Below, piece after piece: positions 32,906-41,297 of a DNA stretch of 64,000 nt. Origin of the DNA: CAUPWF01 sp963515125 (lineage in GTDB: Bacteria; Bacillota; Clostridia; Lachnospirales; Lachnospiraceae); assembly GCA_052116865.1 (NCBI GenBank), contig JBQKKG010000002.1:1-64000 (forward strand). Reading direction: 5' to 3'. The notes under the pieces were generated by a model. It searched no databases. It was not told the origin of the DNA and saw nothing but the letters and a program-made list of their open reading frames with translations. Every line of letters starts with the position of its first letter. Position 1 is the stretch's first letter. The position numbers and the translations under genes were made by a program.

Positions 32906-33196
32906 TTACCACACCTGAAAATGTCTAAAACTAAAATCCATAAGACTCATCCCAGCTGAGAAACATACCACTAGAAACATTAATACTACAGCCCAACCAT
33001 CATATACAAATTCTATTTTTTCACTTCTTGCATTTGCAACTAAGACCTCTATGCCAAGGGATACCAATAATATTGGCCAAAGCCGAAATATAAATCGGTA
33101 GTGAAACAAAGGAAAAAAAATGTGAAGAAAAAATAATGTACCAAAACTCACCAATCCAGCTCCAAGTGTTATACTTCCCACTCTATGCGTTTTCAT
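32906..33196 (-). CDS. Small membrane protein, last gene of the ECF sigma operon
   Basis: 96 aa, with three or four hydrophobic segments (residues about 8-30, 33-51, 67-88). The pattern GLVSFGTLFFLHIFFPLF followed by RLWPILLVSLGIEVL resembles the LiaI/LiaF-type transmembrane region (DUF5668) of envelope-stress proteins. It overlaps the preceding gene by 14 bp, so it belongs to the sigma operon. Role probably in envelope-stress sensing; unproven. Confidence 0.65.
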   Translation of the reverse strand: MKTHRVGSITLGAGLVSFGTLFFLHIFFPLFHYRFIFRLWPILLVSLGIEVLVANARSEKIEFVYDGWAVVLMFLVVCFSAGMSLMDFSFRHFQVW

Positions 33197-33713
33197 TCAT
33201 CTCCAACTCCTTCCTTTTTCCCATAATCATATGCAATCCCAGCCAGATAAATCCAATTGCTACTGCTATCTGCGGAACCCCTCTACTAATAATACCAATC
33301 ACATCCATTAGAAAATCCGGTAATACAAAATATAACATATTCTCCATTGTATTCCACAAAAGTGAAAGCCCTCCAATAATCAATACAATTGCAATTAATT
33401 TGCGATACTTTCTTAAGAAATTTTCTTTATCTTCAATAAGACGGTCTACGTGTAAAACATAATCATCTTCTATACTGTAAAATTCTTCTTCCGATAGTGT
33501 CTTTAAATTATGAACGTTAAAGAAGCTATAAAACCATATAATAGGTAGCCCCATCAGTATAAATCCAAATCCCAGACCTGAAGCAATTGCAATAATTCCC
33601 CAGAATATTGTCATAATACTTAATCCTTGTTTCTTAAATCCCATATACAATTCACCTGCTCCTGGTAGAAGCGAAAAAATAAATAACCAAAAACCTCTTT
33701 TTTGTTTTGTCAT
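33183..33713 (-). CDS. TM2/LiaF-like membrane protein
   Basis: 176 aa. The N-terminal half is TM2-like (FWLFIFSLLPGAGELYMGFKKQGLSIMTIFW). A charged linker with YSIEDDYVLHVDRLIEDKEN follows, then a second hydrophobic half (LIAIVLIIGGLSLLW and QIAVAIGFIWLGLHMI). It overlaps both neighbours by a few bases. Probably part of a membrane signalling device with the anti-sigma factor. Confidence 0.7.
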   Translation of the reverse strand: MTKQKRGFWLFIFSLLPGAGELYMGFKKQGLSIMTIFWGIIAIASGLGFGFILMGLPIIWFYSFFNVHNLKTLSEEEFYSIEDDYVLHVDRLIEDKENFLRKYRKLIAIVLIIGGLSLLWNTMENMLYFVLPDFLMDVIGIISRGVPQIAVAIGFIWLGLHMIMGKRKELEMNENA

Positions 33714-34171
33714 TTTGTGATACCTCCATTAATTAATTGATTTGAAAACTCATTGATAAATCCTGCTAGTTGATTGCTACTTTCCTTAATCTTTCCAGTT
33801 ACCTCTTCTATTTTATGAGGTTCTTTTTTATAGTTAATCCTGTCAGTTGTATTTGCTTGGGTAACTGCTATTAGAAGCAGTAATGCACCAATAACTGCAG
33901 TCGCTGTTTTTGCACTATAGTAAAATAACTGCATCTTCTTTGATGTCTTTTTTGCTCTTATAGCAGCCTGAATATCCGGCGCCTGACTCCTCGTTAGAAT
34001 TTGCTCTTTCAGATAAGCCGGAGCTTTCACTCTTGATTCTTGCATCTCCACCACTGCTATTTCCTCTGCGCAATACTCACATTCCGCAATGTGTTCTAAT
34101 ACTTCCATATACTGTTCTGTATTTAATGTTCCTTCTAAAAACCGTTGTAACGTAAGTTGTTCAACATGCAT
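33710..34171 (-). CDS. Anti-sigma factor with zinc finger
   Basis: 153 aa. The N-terminal zf-HC2 domain has HIAECEYCAEEIAV (His-x3-Cys-x2-Cys), as in ZAS anti-sigma factors that hold ECF sigma factors inactive. One transmembrane segment lies at about residues 87-104, then an extracellular tail. Stop and start codons overlap with the sigma gene, fixing them as partners. Confidence 0.85.
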   Translation of the reverse strand: MHVEQLTLQRFLEGTLNTEQYMEVLEHIAECEYCAEEIAVVEMQESRVKAPAYLKEQILTRSQAPDIQAAIRAKKTSKKMQLFYYSAKTATAVIGALLLLIAVTQANTTDRINYKKEPHKIEEVTGKIKESSNQLAGFINEFSNQLINGGITK

Positions 34172-34683
34172 TAATTACTCCTCCTTATCATTTTACGAAG
34201 CATAGCTTTGGCACGATATACTTGCGTCTGGATTGTCTTTATGCTTTTTTCTTTGCATGCAGCAATTTCCTGCATCGTAAATTCATTGCAAAAATAGGCA
34301 ACTGCTACTTCTCGATATGGACTCTTTAGTTTCTGACATAATTGATATACTTGCTGTTTAGATTCATTTTCCAGATAAGAATATTCCGGGGATGATTTAC
34401 TAGAATCTGGAATATGCAAAAAATACTCCTCTTGTGTTGGTAATACTTTTCGCCCAGATTGCTTTAAAAAGTCCAAGCATTTTCTAGAAGCGATTTTGCA
34501 TAGCCAGGCTTTTTCAAATGTACGGTCAAAATCATCAAGATTTTTATACGCTGATAAAAATACATCCTGCGTTAAATCTTCTGCATCAAATGGATTGCCT
34601 ACACACTGCAAACATATAGAATAGATAAGATTTTGATATTGCGCAATTAAATACTCAAAATACTCCTCCAAATTAATGCTCAT
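34171..34683 (-). CDS. ECF sigma factor
   Basis: 170 aa. Region 2 (LIYSICLQCVGNPFDAEDLTQDVFLSAYKNL) and region 4 (SPYREVAVAYFCNEFTMQEIA, then SIKTIQTQVYRAKAMLRKMI) are clear. It would direct RNA polymerase to envelope-stress genes and probably to its own operon of anti-sigma and two membrane proteins. The promoter was not identified; the 254-bp gap upstream carries the second palindromic repeat and the operator of the divergent gene. Confidence 0.92.
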   Translation of the reverse strand: MSINLEEYFEYLIAQYQNLIYSICLQCVGNPFDAEDLTQDVFLSAYKNLDDFDRTFEKAWLCKIASRKCLDFLKQSGRKVLPTQEEYFLHIPDSSKSSPEYSYLENESKQQVYQLCQKLKSPYREVAVAYFCNEFTMQEIAACKEKSIKTIQTQVYRAKAMLRKMIRRSN

Positions 34684-34757
34684 CGCCCCCTTTCATTTTC
34701 TCTCACATATACTATAACGATTCAGGTGATAAAAAGTCTTCAACTTTTTCAAAAATT

Positions 34758-34805
34758 GTTAATTGGGGACGGGGGCAATGCACATTGCCCCCGTCCCCAA
34801 TTAAC
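34758..34805. repeat. 48-bp palindrome, copy 2 of the dispersed repeat
   Basis: The same core as at 19561-19608 (GGGACGGGGGCAATG ... CATTGCCCCCGTCCC, centre CA instead of TA), flanked by GTTAATTG and CAATTAAC, which pair with each other but differ from the flanks of copy 1. It lies between two divergent genes, so a purely terminating role is unlikely here. Confidence 0.85.
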
Positions 34806-34862
34806 TATAATACTCCATCTGATTTGATACTTCAATCATATGCTTAGCTTTTCAACTTTGTA

Positions 34863-34922
34863 TTGACTTATTATCTTTATTGTAATATTATCATATTGAT
34901 AATATTACAATAAAGATAATAA
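34863..34922. promoter_or_regulatory. 55-bp palindromic operator overlapping the promoter of the ABC-exporter operon
   Basis: Two 26-bp perfectly complementary arms (34868-34893 and 34897-34922) flank a 3-base centre. The rightward promoter TTGACT (34863-34868), 17-bp spacer, TATTAT (34886-34891) runs into the left arm, and the ribosome binding site follows the right arm. A dimeric repressor encoded by the first gene would sit here, giving autoregulation. The RNA form would also be a strong hairpin just before the start codon. Confidence 0.75.
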
Positions 34923-34936
34923 TAAGAGGTGATTAT

Positions 34937-35470
34937 ATGACACAAGATAATTTTGCAAAAAAAATAACAGCTGTTATGATGCATCCTGTTCGATTGCGCA
35001 TTATTCAAGCAATTGCTCTAAAGGAAGAGGCTACAACTGCACAAATTGCAACTGAACTTTCCGACATTCCCCCTGCCACTTTATATCGACATATGCGGAC
35101 ATTAGAAGGTTATCATTTAATTAAGGTCGTAAAAGAGATTCCCAAACGAGGGACCGTGGAAAAAGTATTTGTCATTAATCCTGATGCATTTCCAAAGGAA
35201 AATGAAATTGAACAAGGCGAACAACTTATAAATGCAACTTTTCTATCACTTACCAACTCATTCCACCAGTATTTTGCATCTGGAAACGTTGATATGGTAA
35301 GCGATCATTTATTCTTAGGAACTTCTACATTACTTCTCTCCGATGAAGAAATGGAAGATTTTACAGCAAAAATCGGAAGTATACTAAATGAATATTTACA
35401 AAACAAAACAACAGAAACACGCAAACCAAGGCGCATCACATTTATCTCATCACCATGTGAGAATGATTAG
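34937..35470 (+). CDS. ArsR-like winged-helix regulator of the ABC exporter
   Basis: 177 aa. N-terminal HTH_20/ArsR-like domain (MMHPVRLRIIQAIALKEEATTAQIATEL, then PPATLYRHMRTLEGYHLIKVV) and a helical C-terminal dimerisation or sensing half. No metal-binding Cys cluster, so the signal is probably not a metal. It is the first gene of a three-gene unit with an ABC ATPase (9-bp gap) and permease, and its promoter lies in a long palindrome, suggesting it represses its own operon. Confidence 0.85.
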   Translation: MTQDNFAKKITAVMMHPVRLRIIQAIALKEEATTAQIATELSDIPPATLYRHMRTLEGYHLIKVVKEIPKRGTVEKVFVINPDAFPKENEIEQGEQLINATFLSLTNSFHQYFASGNVDMVSDHLFLGTSTLLLSDEEMEDFTAKIGSILNEYLQNKTTETRKPRRITFISSPCEND

Positions 35471-35479
35471 GAGAAAATT

Positions 35480-36196
35480 ATGTTAAAAATTATGAATTTT
35501 TCAAAAAGCTACAAAGGCAACAAAAAAGCTGTTGACAACTTATCATTAACCGTAGAATCTGGTGATATCTTTGGTTTTATTGGTCATAATGGTGCAGGAA
35601 AAAGCACCACAATCAAATCTATAGCGGGTGTATTAGATTTCGAGGAAGGCGAAATATTGATAAACGGGACTTCTATCAAGGATCATCCAATTGCATGCAA
35701 GAAACAACTTGCTTACATCCCAGATAATCCAGACCTTTACGAACACTTGACAGGAATTCAATATTTAAATTTTATTGCCGATATCTTTCAAATTAGTAGC
35801 AATGAACGTACTATTCGTATTCAAAAGTATGCGGATGCTTTTGAAATTACACCAGCACTTGGCGATGTGATTTCCTCTTATTCCCATGGTATGAAGCAAA
35901 AAATTGCAATTATCTCAGCACTATTACATCAACCAAAGCTATTAATTCTAGATGAACCATTTGTAGGATTAGATCCAAAAGCCGCTCTGGTACTAAAAAA
36001 TATTATGCATGAGCTATGTCAAAATGGCAATGCAGTATTCTTTTCTACGCATGTTCTCGATGTTGCAGAAAAGCTCTGTAATAAAATCGCCATTATTAAG
36101 GGTGGACAGCTCAAAGCAAATGGAAGAACCGAGGAGCTAATCAAAGACAAATCGTTAGAAGATTTATTTATGGAGGTGACCGAACGTGATAAATAA
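35480..36196 (+). CDS. ABC transporter ATP-binding protein
   Basis: 238 aa. Walker A GHNGAGKSTT, Q-loop region AYIPDNPDLYEHLTG, signature SYSHGMKQKIAI (SHGMK in place of SGGQ), Walker B LLILDEPFVGLDP and switch His in FFSTHVLD. The divergent signature is common in ABC-2 type exporters. It energises the permease encoded next, whose start overlaps its end by 11 bp. Substrate unknown. Confidence 0.93.
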   Translation: MLKIMNFSKSYKGNKKAVDNLSLTVESGDIFGFIGHNGAGKSTTIKSIAGVLDFEEGEILINGTSIKDHPIACKKQLAYIPDNPDLYEHLTGIQYLNFIADIFQISSNERTIRIQKYADAFEITPALGDVISSYSHGMKQKIAIISALLHQPKLLILDEPFVGLDPKAALVLKNIMHELCQNGNAVFFSTHVLDVAEKLCNKIAIIKGGQLKANGRTEELIKDKSLEDLFMEVTERDK

Positions 36197-37784
36197 TGTT
36201 CTTATTTTAGTGAAAATACAACTGCTTAATCAACTTAAGTGGAATGACATACATCAAAAAACAAAAAAAGAACGATTTCGCTTTTTCCTTTTAATGACGT
36301 GTTTTATACTACTTTTCCTTTTGGCTATTGTGTACTCTTATGGTCTTGGATATGGTCTTTGTATTATGGGTATGGAAAAAATCATCCCTGCATATGGACT
36401 TTTATTATGTAGCTTGTTAACTATATTTTTTACATTTTTTAAAACCAATGGAATTATTTTTTCAAAAATGGATTATGAATTGCTCATGAGCTTGCCCATC
36501 CCCACAAGTACAATTATAGCATCACGCTTTCTGACTATGTACTTGATGAACTTCGCATGTTCCTTACTTATAATGGTTCCACTTGGCGTTTCATATGTAC
36601 AATTTGTAAACCCTACTTTCCCCTTTTATATTATGTGGATTATTGGCCTTTTTATTGCCCCTCTATTTCCAACTACCCTGGCTGCAATCTTGGGGGCTTG
36701 CATTACCTTTTTTGCCTCAAAATTCAGGCATACCACTATGGTATCAACCATATTAACTTTACTTCTGGCACTTGTAGTTCTTTCTAGCTCCTTTTTCTTG
36801 TCCTATCAGGGCCAAGCGGGCAATATCACCTTGGATCAGATGACTGACCTTGGTACTTACCTAGGAAATGCTATCAATACAATTTACCCACTAAGTAATT
36901 TATTTACGAAAATGTGTGTCACATATGATATGACCTCTTTTATCATTTTTATTAGTTTTTCACTTGGCTGGTATTTTCTATTTCTTTTTCTTCTTGGTAA
37001 GAAATATAAGTCAATAAATACTAGCATATACACCCATAGTGCTAAGACAAATTATAGCATGCAATTCTTACAAAGTAATACACCACTAAATGCACTATAC
37101 AAAAAGGAATGGAAGCGCTTTCTTGGATGCAATGTCTATGTGGTAAACATTGGAATGGGAATTATTATGACTTTATTATTGTCTATTTCCTTACTTTTTA
37201 TAAAGACTGCAACCATAGCAGATACCATGCAGATACCCGAAGATTTGTTATTCAAATTTTCCAGTATTTTCGCACCATTTGTGATTAGCCTTTTAATTGG
37301 TATGAGTACAACAACAAGTGTTGCATTATCCATGGAGGGCAAAAATATATGGATTATAAAATCTCTTCCTATAAATATTGGAACACTGCTAACTAGCAAA
37401 ATATTAGTGAACTTAACATTAACAATTCCAACCTGTTTCATTAGCTCAACGCTACTCTCTATACGATTTGGAACAAGCGTTATGAATATTGTCTGTATCT
37501 ACCTATATCCGCTGATATTTTCTGTGTTTGCTTCCTGCCTTGGAATGTATGCAGATACAAAGTTGCACCAATATGATTGGTCCTCTGAAACGGCCTTAGT
37601 AAAGCAAAGTATGAACTCCATGATTGGAATATTGGGTTGTTCTATCTTGGGAGCTCTTCCTGCACTTCCTGTGTTTTTACTACGAGATTATTTGTCAACG
37701 ACTGCTATAACTTTAGGCTTTTGTTTCTTTTTTATCATTGGTATTCTATGGTTATATAAAAAACTACAACTTGCTAAATTATAA
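36186..37784 (+). CDS. ABC-2 type permease
   Basis: 532 aa with about twelve hydrophobic segments in two halves, split by a cytoplasmic stretch around residues 275-315 (LNALYKKEWKRFLG). The fused double-length layout resembles large ABC-2 permeases of clostridia (about 500-550 aa) that pair with one ATPase homodimer. Substrate not deducible; peptides, lipids or drugs are possible. Confidence 0.85.
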   Translation: MINNVLILVKIQLLNQLKWNDIHQKTKKERFRFFLLMTCFILLFLLAIVYSYGLGYGLCIMGMEKIIPAYGLLLCSLLTIFFTFFKTNGIIFSKMDYELLMSLPIPTSTIIASRFLTMYLMNFACSLLIMVPLGVSYVQFVNPTFPFYIMWIIGLFIAPLFPTTLAAILGACITFFASKFRHTTMVSTILTLLLALVVLSSSFFLSYQGQAGNITLDQMTDLGTYLGNAINTIYPLSNLFTKMCVTYDMTSFIIFISFSLGWYFLFLFLLGKKYKSINTSIYTHSAKTNYSMQFLQSNTPLNALYKKEWKRFLGCNVYVVNIGMGIIMTLLLSISLLFIKTATIADTMQIPEDLLFKFSSIFAPFVISLLIGMSTTTSVALSMEGKNIWIIKSLPINIGTLLTSKILVNLTLTIPTCFISSTLLSIRFGTSVMNIVCIYLYPLIFSVFASCLGMYADTKLHQYDWSSETALVKQSMNSMIGILGCSILGALPALPVFLLRDYLSTTAITLGFCFFFIIGILWLYKKLQLAKL

Positions 37785-37800
37785 TACTAAACATTTCTAT

Positions 37801-37836
37801 AAAAACGTATGATTTCGGAAAAATCATACGTTTTTT
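37801..37836. terminator. Bidirectional terminator between the exporter and feoB
   Basis: A 13-bp perfect stem AAAAACGTATGAT/ATCATACGTTTTT with a 9-base loop followed by T-rich DNA on both strands. Confidence 0.88.
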
Positions 37837-37866
37837 ATTGGAAAACTAGTTTCTTATATCTTATTT

Positions 37867-40011
37867 TTATAAAAATAATTTTGTTAAATTGGTAAATAAA
37901 AAACAAATACATATTCCAATTGCGGTTGGAATTATAAATGCAAGTATGGTCCATTTCCAACTTCCAGTTTCCTTCTTCATCGTCAAAAGGGTTGTGGAAC
38001 ATGGCCAATGCATTAATGAAAATAGCATCGTACTAATTGCAGTAATGTACGTCCATCCATTTTCTACCAAAAGGTTTTTCAAGCTCTCCAAATTATTGAG
38101 TTCCACAATGCTCCCTTGGCTAAGATATACCATAATCATAATTGGCACTACAATCTCATTTGCTGGAAATCCTAAAATAAACGCCATTAATATCACACCA
38201 TCTAGACCTAATAATCTAGCAAAGGGATCAATGAAGTCCGCACAATACCTTAACAAGCTGATATCACCCACTGTTATATTTGCCAAAATCCAAATAATGA
38301 CCCCGGCAGGAGCAGCAACGACTATTGCACGCCCAAGAACAAAAAGCGTTCGATCAAATATAGAATGAACAATGACCTTTCCCACCTGTGGCTTACGGTA
38401 AGGCGGTAATTCCAACGTAAACGAAGATGGTATCCCTTGCAATATTGTCTGAGATAACAACTTTGAAACAATAAATGTCATAAGTATACCAAGTAAAATG
38501 ATGAACGTTAATAAGCCTGCAGCTTTGATGGAACCTAGTATTCCCCCCGTGGTTCCAATAAAAAACATCGTAATGATGGCTATCAATGTTGGAAATCTAC
38601 CATTGCATGGTACAAAGTTATTGGTAAGCATCGCAATCAGACGTTCTCGTGGCGAATCAATAATTCTGCATCCTACAATACCAGCTGCATTGCAACCGAA
38701 TCCCATGCACATTGTTAAAGATTGTTTGCCACAAGCACAGCACTTTTTAAAAGGGTTATCTAAATTATATGCTACCCGTGGTAGATACCCTGCATCTTCC
38801 AATAATGTGAATAACGGAAAAAATATTGCCATGGGTGGTAACATCACAGATACCACCCAGGCAAGCACCCTATACATACCTAGAACCAACATACCATGCA
38901 ACCAGTTTGGTGCACCCAAATAGGCAAATACCTCAGTCAGCCTATCTTGTATCCAGAATAATCCCTTGGCTAACAATTGGGATGGATAATTCGCTCCTAC
39001 AATTGTCATCCAAAATATTCCTGCTAACAATAATACCATAATAGGATAACCCATCCATTTACTTGTAAGTATACGATCTAATTTTCTATCTGACTCATTA
39101 TAATTTTCTCTTGGGATAGTCACTACCTCATGGCAAATATGTTCTGCTTCCATCACAAGATCCGACACCATATAATCTTTTAACTGATTGGTATTGATTC
39201 CTTTACTATCTAATAAGGCTGTTGCTTGTTGCAACGCATAAACTATCTCGGAGTCCTGTTCCAAGCACCACCCTAGATATGCTTGCAACTCCTGTATTAG
39301 GGAATCATCATAATCCAATAGTTTGAGACTGAGCCAACGAGCATTCATATTTTTAATCTTCTTACTTCGAATCACAGGTTCTACAATAGCAATGGCTTCT
39401 TCAATAGGGTATATATATTGAACGTGCAAAGGATTTGTTGCAATAGCACCTTCCACCAAATCATCCACCTGTTTCATCAGTTCCTCTAAACTCTTCTTTT
39501 TTCTAGCAGTGGTCCCTACTACTGGAACACCCAATCGCATAGATAATTTAGATAATTCTATCTGAATCTGTTTTCGTTTTGCCTCATCCATTAAATTGAC
39601 ACATACTACAACGCGCTTGGATATCTCTAGGGTTTGAAGCACAAGATTTAGGTTTCTTTCCAAACAAGTTGCATCACAGACAACCACTACTACATCCGGT
39701 TCTCCAAAACAAATAAAATTCCGCGCTACTTCCTCCTCCGCCGAATGTGCCATTAAGGAATATGTGCCTGGAATATCTACCATTACATAAGAGTGTTGTG
39801 CTGTTTTACAATATCCTTGTGCGTTGATTACCGTCTTTCCCGGCCAATTACCTGTATGCTGATTTAATCCTGTTAGATTATTAAATACTGTGCTTTTCCC
39901 AACGTTTGGATTACCCGCAATTGCAACAATCCAGTCATTAGGTGTTTGTCGTTTGATTTCTAATTCCGAATCTAAAGTATGAATCCCTACCGAATGATTT
40001 GTCAATCCCAT
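37867..40011 (-). CDS. feoB: Ferrous iron transporter FeoB
   Basis: 714 aa. An N-terminal G domain carries G1 GNPNVGKST, G2/G3 NWPGKTV and DIPGTYSL, and G4 NLMDEAK; a helical GDI-like spacer follows; then a membrane domain with two Gate motifs including CACGKQSLTMCMGFGCNAAG and LGFPANEIVVPI. It imports Fe(II) under anaerobic conditions. Located 18 bp after feoA, in one operon; no FeoC is visible. Confidence 0.97.
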   Translation of the reverse strand: MGLTNHSVGIHTLDSELEIKRQTPNDWIVAIAGNPNVGKSTVFNNLTGLNQHTGNWPGKTVINAQGYCKTAQHSYVMVDIPGTYSLMAHSAEEEVARNFICFGEPDVVVVVCDATCLERNLNLVLQTLEISKRVVVCVNLMDEAKRKQIQIELSKLSMRLGVPVVGTTARKKKSLEELMKQVDDLVEGAIATNPLHVQYIYPIEEAIAIVEPVIRSKKIKNMNARWLSLKLLDYDDSLIQELQAYLGWCLEQDSEIVYALQQATALLDSKGINTNQLKDYMVSDLVMEAEHICHEVVTIPRENYNESDRKLDRILTSKWMGYPIMVLLLAGIFWMTIVGANYPSQLLAKGLFWIQDRLTEVFAYLGAPNWLHGMLVLGMYRVLAWVVSVMLPPMAIFFPLFTLLEDAGYLPRVAYNLDNPFKKCCACGKQSLTMCMGFGCNAAGIVGCRIIDSPRERLIAMLTNNFVPCNGRFPTLIAIITMFFIGTTGGILGSIKAAGLLTFIILLGILMTFIVSKLLSQTILQGIPSSFTLELPPYRKPQVGKVIVHSIFDRTLFVLGRAIVVAAPAGVIIWILANITVGDISLLRYCADFIDPFARLLGLDGVILMAFILGFPANEIVVPIMIMVYLSQGSIVELNNLESLKNLLVENGWTYITAISTMLFSLMHWPCSTTLLTMKKETGSWKWTILAFIIPTAIGICICFLFTNLTKLFL

Positions 40012-40029
40012 AACTCACCTCAACATTTG

Positions 40030-40263
40030 CTAAGAATAAATAATAATATTATCACAGTCTTCCGAGCGGATTGCAATCACCGCACCACGTATCAAAAAAG
40101 CAGTAGGATCCCCACCTGGACTTCTCCCTAGGCATTCTACTTCCGTGTCTGTAATTAAACCGATATCTAATAACCTCCTTCGAATGCTTCCTGTTGACTG
40201 TAATTCCTTAATAATTGCTTTTTGTCCCGGATTTATGTCGTTTAAGTTACTAACTTTTATCAT
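40030..40263 (-). CDS. feoA: FeoA domain protein
   Basis: 77 aa from ATG 40263, ten bases after AAGGAG. SH3-like FeoA fold: NLNDINPGQKAIIKEL, RRRLLDIGLITDTEVECL, GDPTAFLIRGAVIAIR. It assists FeoB. It starts the operon and is divergent from a DtxR-like gene. Confidence 0.95.
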   Translation of the reverse strand: MIKVSNLNDINPGQKAIIKELQSTGSIRRRLLDIGLITDTEVECLGRSPGGDPTAFLIRGAVIAIRSEDCDNIIIYS

Positions 40264-40375
40264 AAAACACACACTCCTTAATAATATTAGGATAAGGAAA
40301 CTTTTTTTCCTAGTGCTATTATATTGAACTTTAAAGATTTTGTTACTTAACTTAACAATTTGTGAGGTATTAATT
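40264..40375. promoter_or_regulatory. Divergent control region between feoA and the DtxR-like gene
   Basis: A repeat with AGGAAA, CTTT, TTTCCT lies within TTAGGATAAGGAAA...TTTCCTAG around 40288-40314. TTAGG and CCTAG half sites are reminiscent of DtxR-type iron boxes, so the neighbouring regulator may bind here. No exact consensus is present. Confidence 0.45.
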
Positions 40376-40813
40376 ATGAAAGATTACGATGGCTATTATA
40401 CATTAAAAGGATACCAATTAATTGAAGGCGACACTCTTACCTCTTCCATGGAAGATTATCTTGAGATGATATGTAGAATATTACAAGTGCAAAGCGTAGT
40501 GAGAATAAATGAACTTGCAACAAAATTGCATGTAAAGCCCTCTTCTGCTTCTAAAATGGTACACAACCTTAGCCGGACTGGATATATAGAATTTTATAAG
40601 TATGGATATATTACCGTCACCCAAAAGGGACAAGACGTCGGCGAATATCTACTTTATCGGCATCTTGTCCTACATGATTTTTTATGTTTACTAAATAATA
40701 CAGAAAATGAATTAGAGCAAGTGGAAAAAATAGAGCACTTTATTAATACCAAGACTCTTCATAATCTAAAATTGCTTACAGAGCAGTTAGTTTCTATGAA
40801 TTTTGTGCTTTAA
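40376..40813 (+). CDS. DtxR/MntR family metal-dependent regulator
   Basis: 145 aa from ATG 40376 behind GAGG. Winged helix-turn-helix (SSMEDYLEMICRILQ, INELATKLHVKPSSASKMVHNL) followed by a dimerisation domain with the metal-binding helix LLYRHLVLHDFLCLL; a C-terminal SH3 domain is absent, as in MntR-like members. The divergent placement from feoAB suggests iron-dependent repression of ferrous uptake. Confidence 0.88.
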   Translation: MKDYDGYYTLKGYQLIEGDTLTSSMEDYLEMICRILQVQSVVRINELATKLHVKPSSASKMVHNLSRTGYIEFYKYGYITVTQKGQDVGEYLLYRHLVLHDFLCLLNNTENELEQVEKIEHFINTKTLHNLKLLTEQLVSMNFVL

Positions 40814-40885
40814 CTTCAGATACATTTTTATTCATGGCTCTCCATTTAAAAGCTTTTCTATTTATTCTATCTAAGCTATAACTAA

Positions 40886-41213
40886 CTATTCAGCCACTCT
40901 TAATCGTTCTACAATACTTTGTCTATTGGTCACACTATACAGGAATAGCGGAATCATGATTCCTAATACAAATAGTATAGGAATTGCAACTAAAAGTGGT
41001 CATACTACAAGATGATGACTTAAAAACCATACTTGTTGGTTGATCAAGTCCACCCAACATATGAAGTAATGTAGATTTCCCACTTCCAGAAGTACCAACA
41101 ATGGCAAGAAACTGGCCTTTTTCTACTGTAAGATTTACTCCATCTAATGCATGAACAGCAGTTTCGCCCTTTCCATAAATCTTTTTTAGTTCACTTGTTC
41201 GTAATATGTTCAT
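40886..41213 (-). pseudogene. Collapsed remnant of a BceAB-type ABC transporter (ATPase start fused to permease end)
   Basis: From ATG 41213 the frame encodes a normal peptide-exporter ATPase start: LKKIYGKGETAVHALDGVNL, Walker A GTSGSGKST and LGGLDQPTS. It then loses homology within a few codons. Downstream, in another frame, the sequence encodes PLLVAIPILFVLGIMIPLF and ends TNRQSIVERLRVAE, the characteristic C-terminus of an FtsX-like permease. So a deletion of roughly 2.5 kb (estimated from usual gene sizes) has joined the 5' end of the ATPase gene to the 3' end of the permease gene. The product cannot transport. Confidence 0.8.
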
Positions 41214-41297
41214 ATGAGTACCCGCCACAAAAAAGTCTGTATTATATTCCTACAATACAGACTTTAACACAACAATCTTTCCAATTCTTTATAGACT

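Noticed and set aside
37889..38923. Long + strand frames opposite feoB
   Set aside because: Antisense shadows of the well-supported feoB coding sequence; no start signals.
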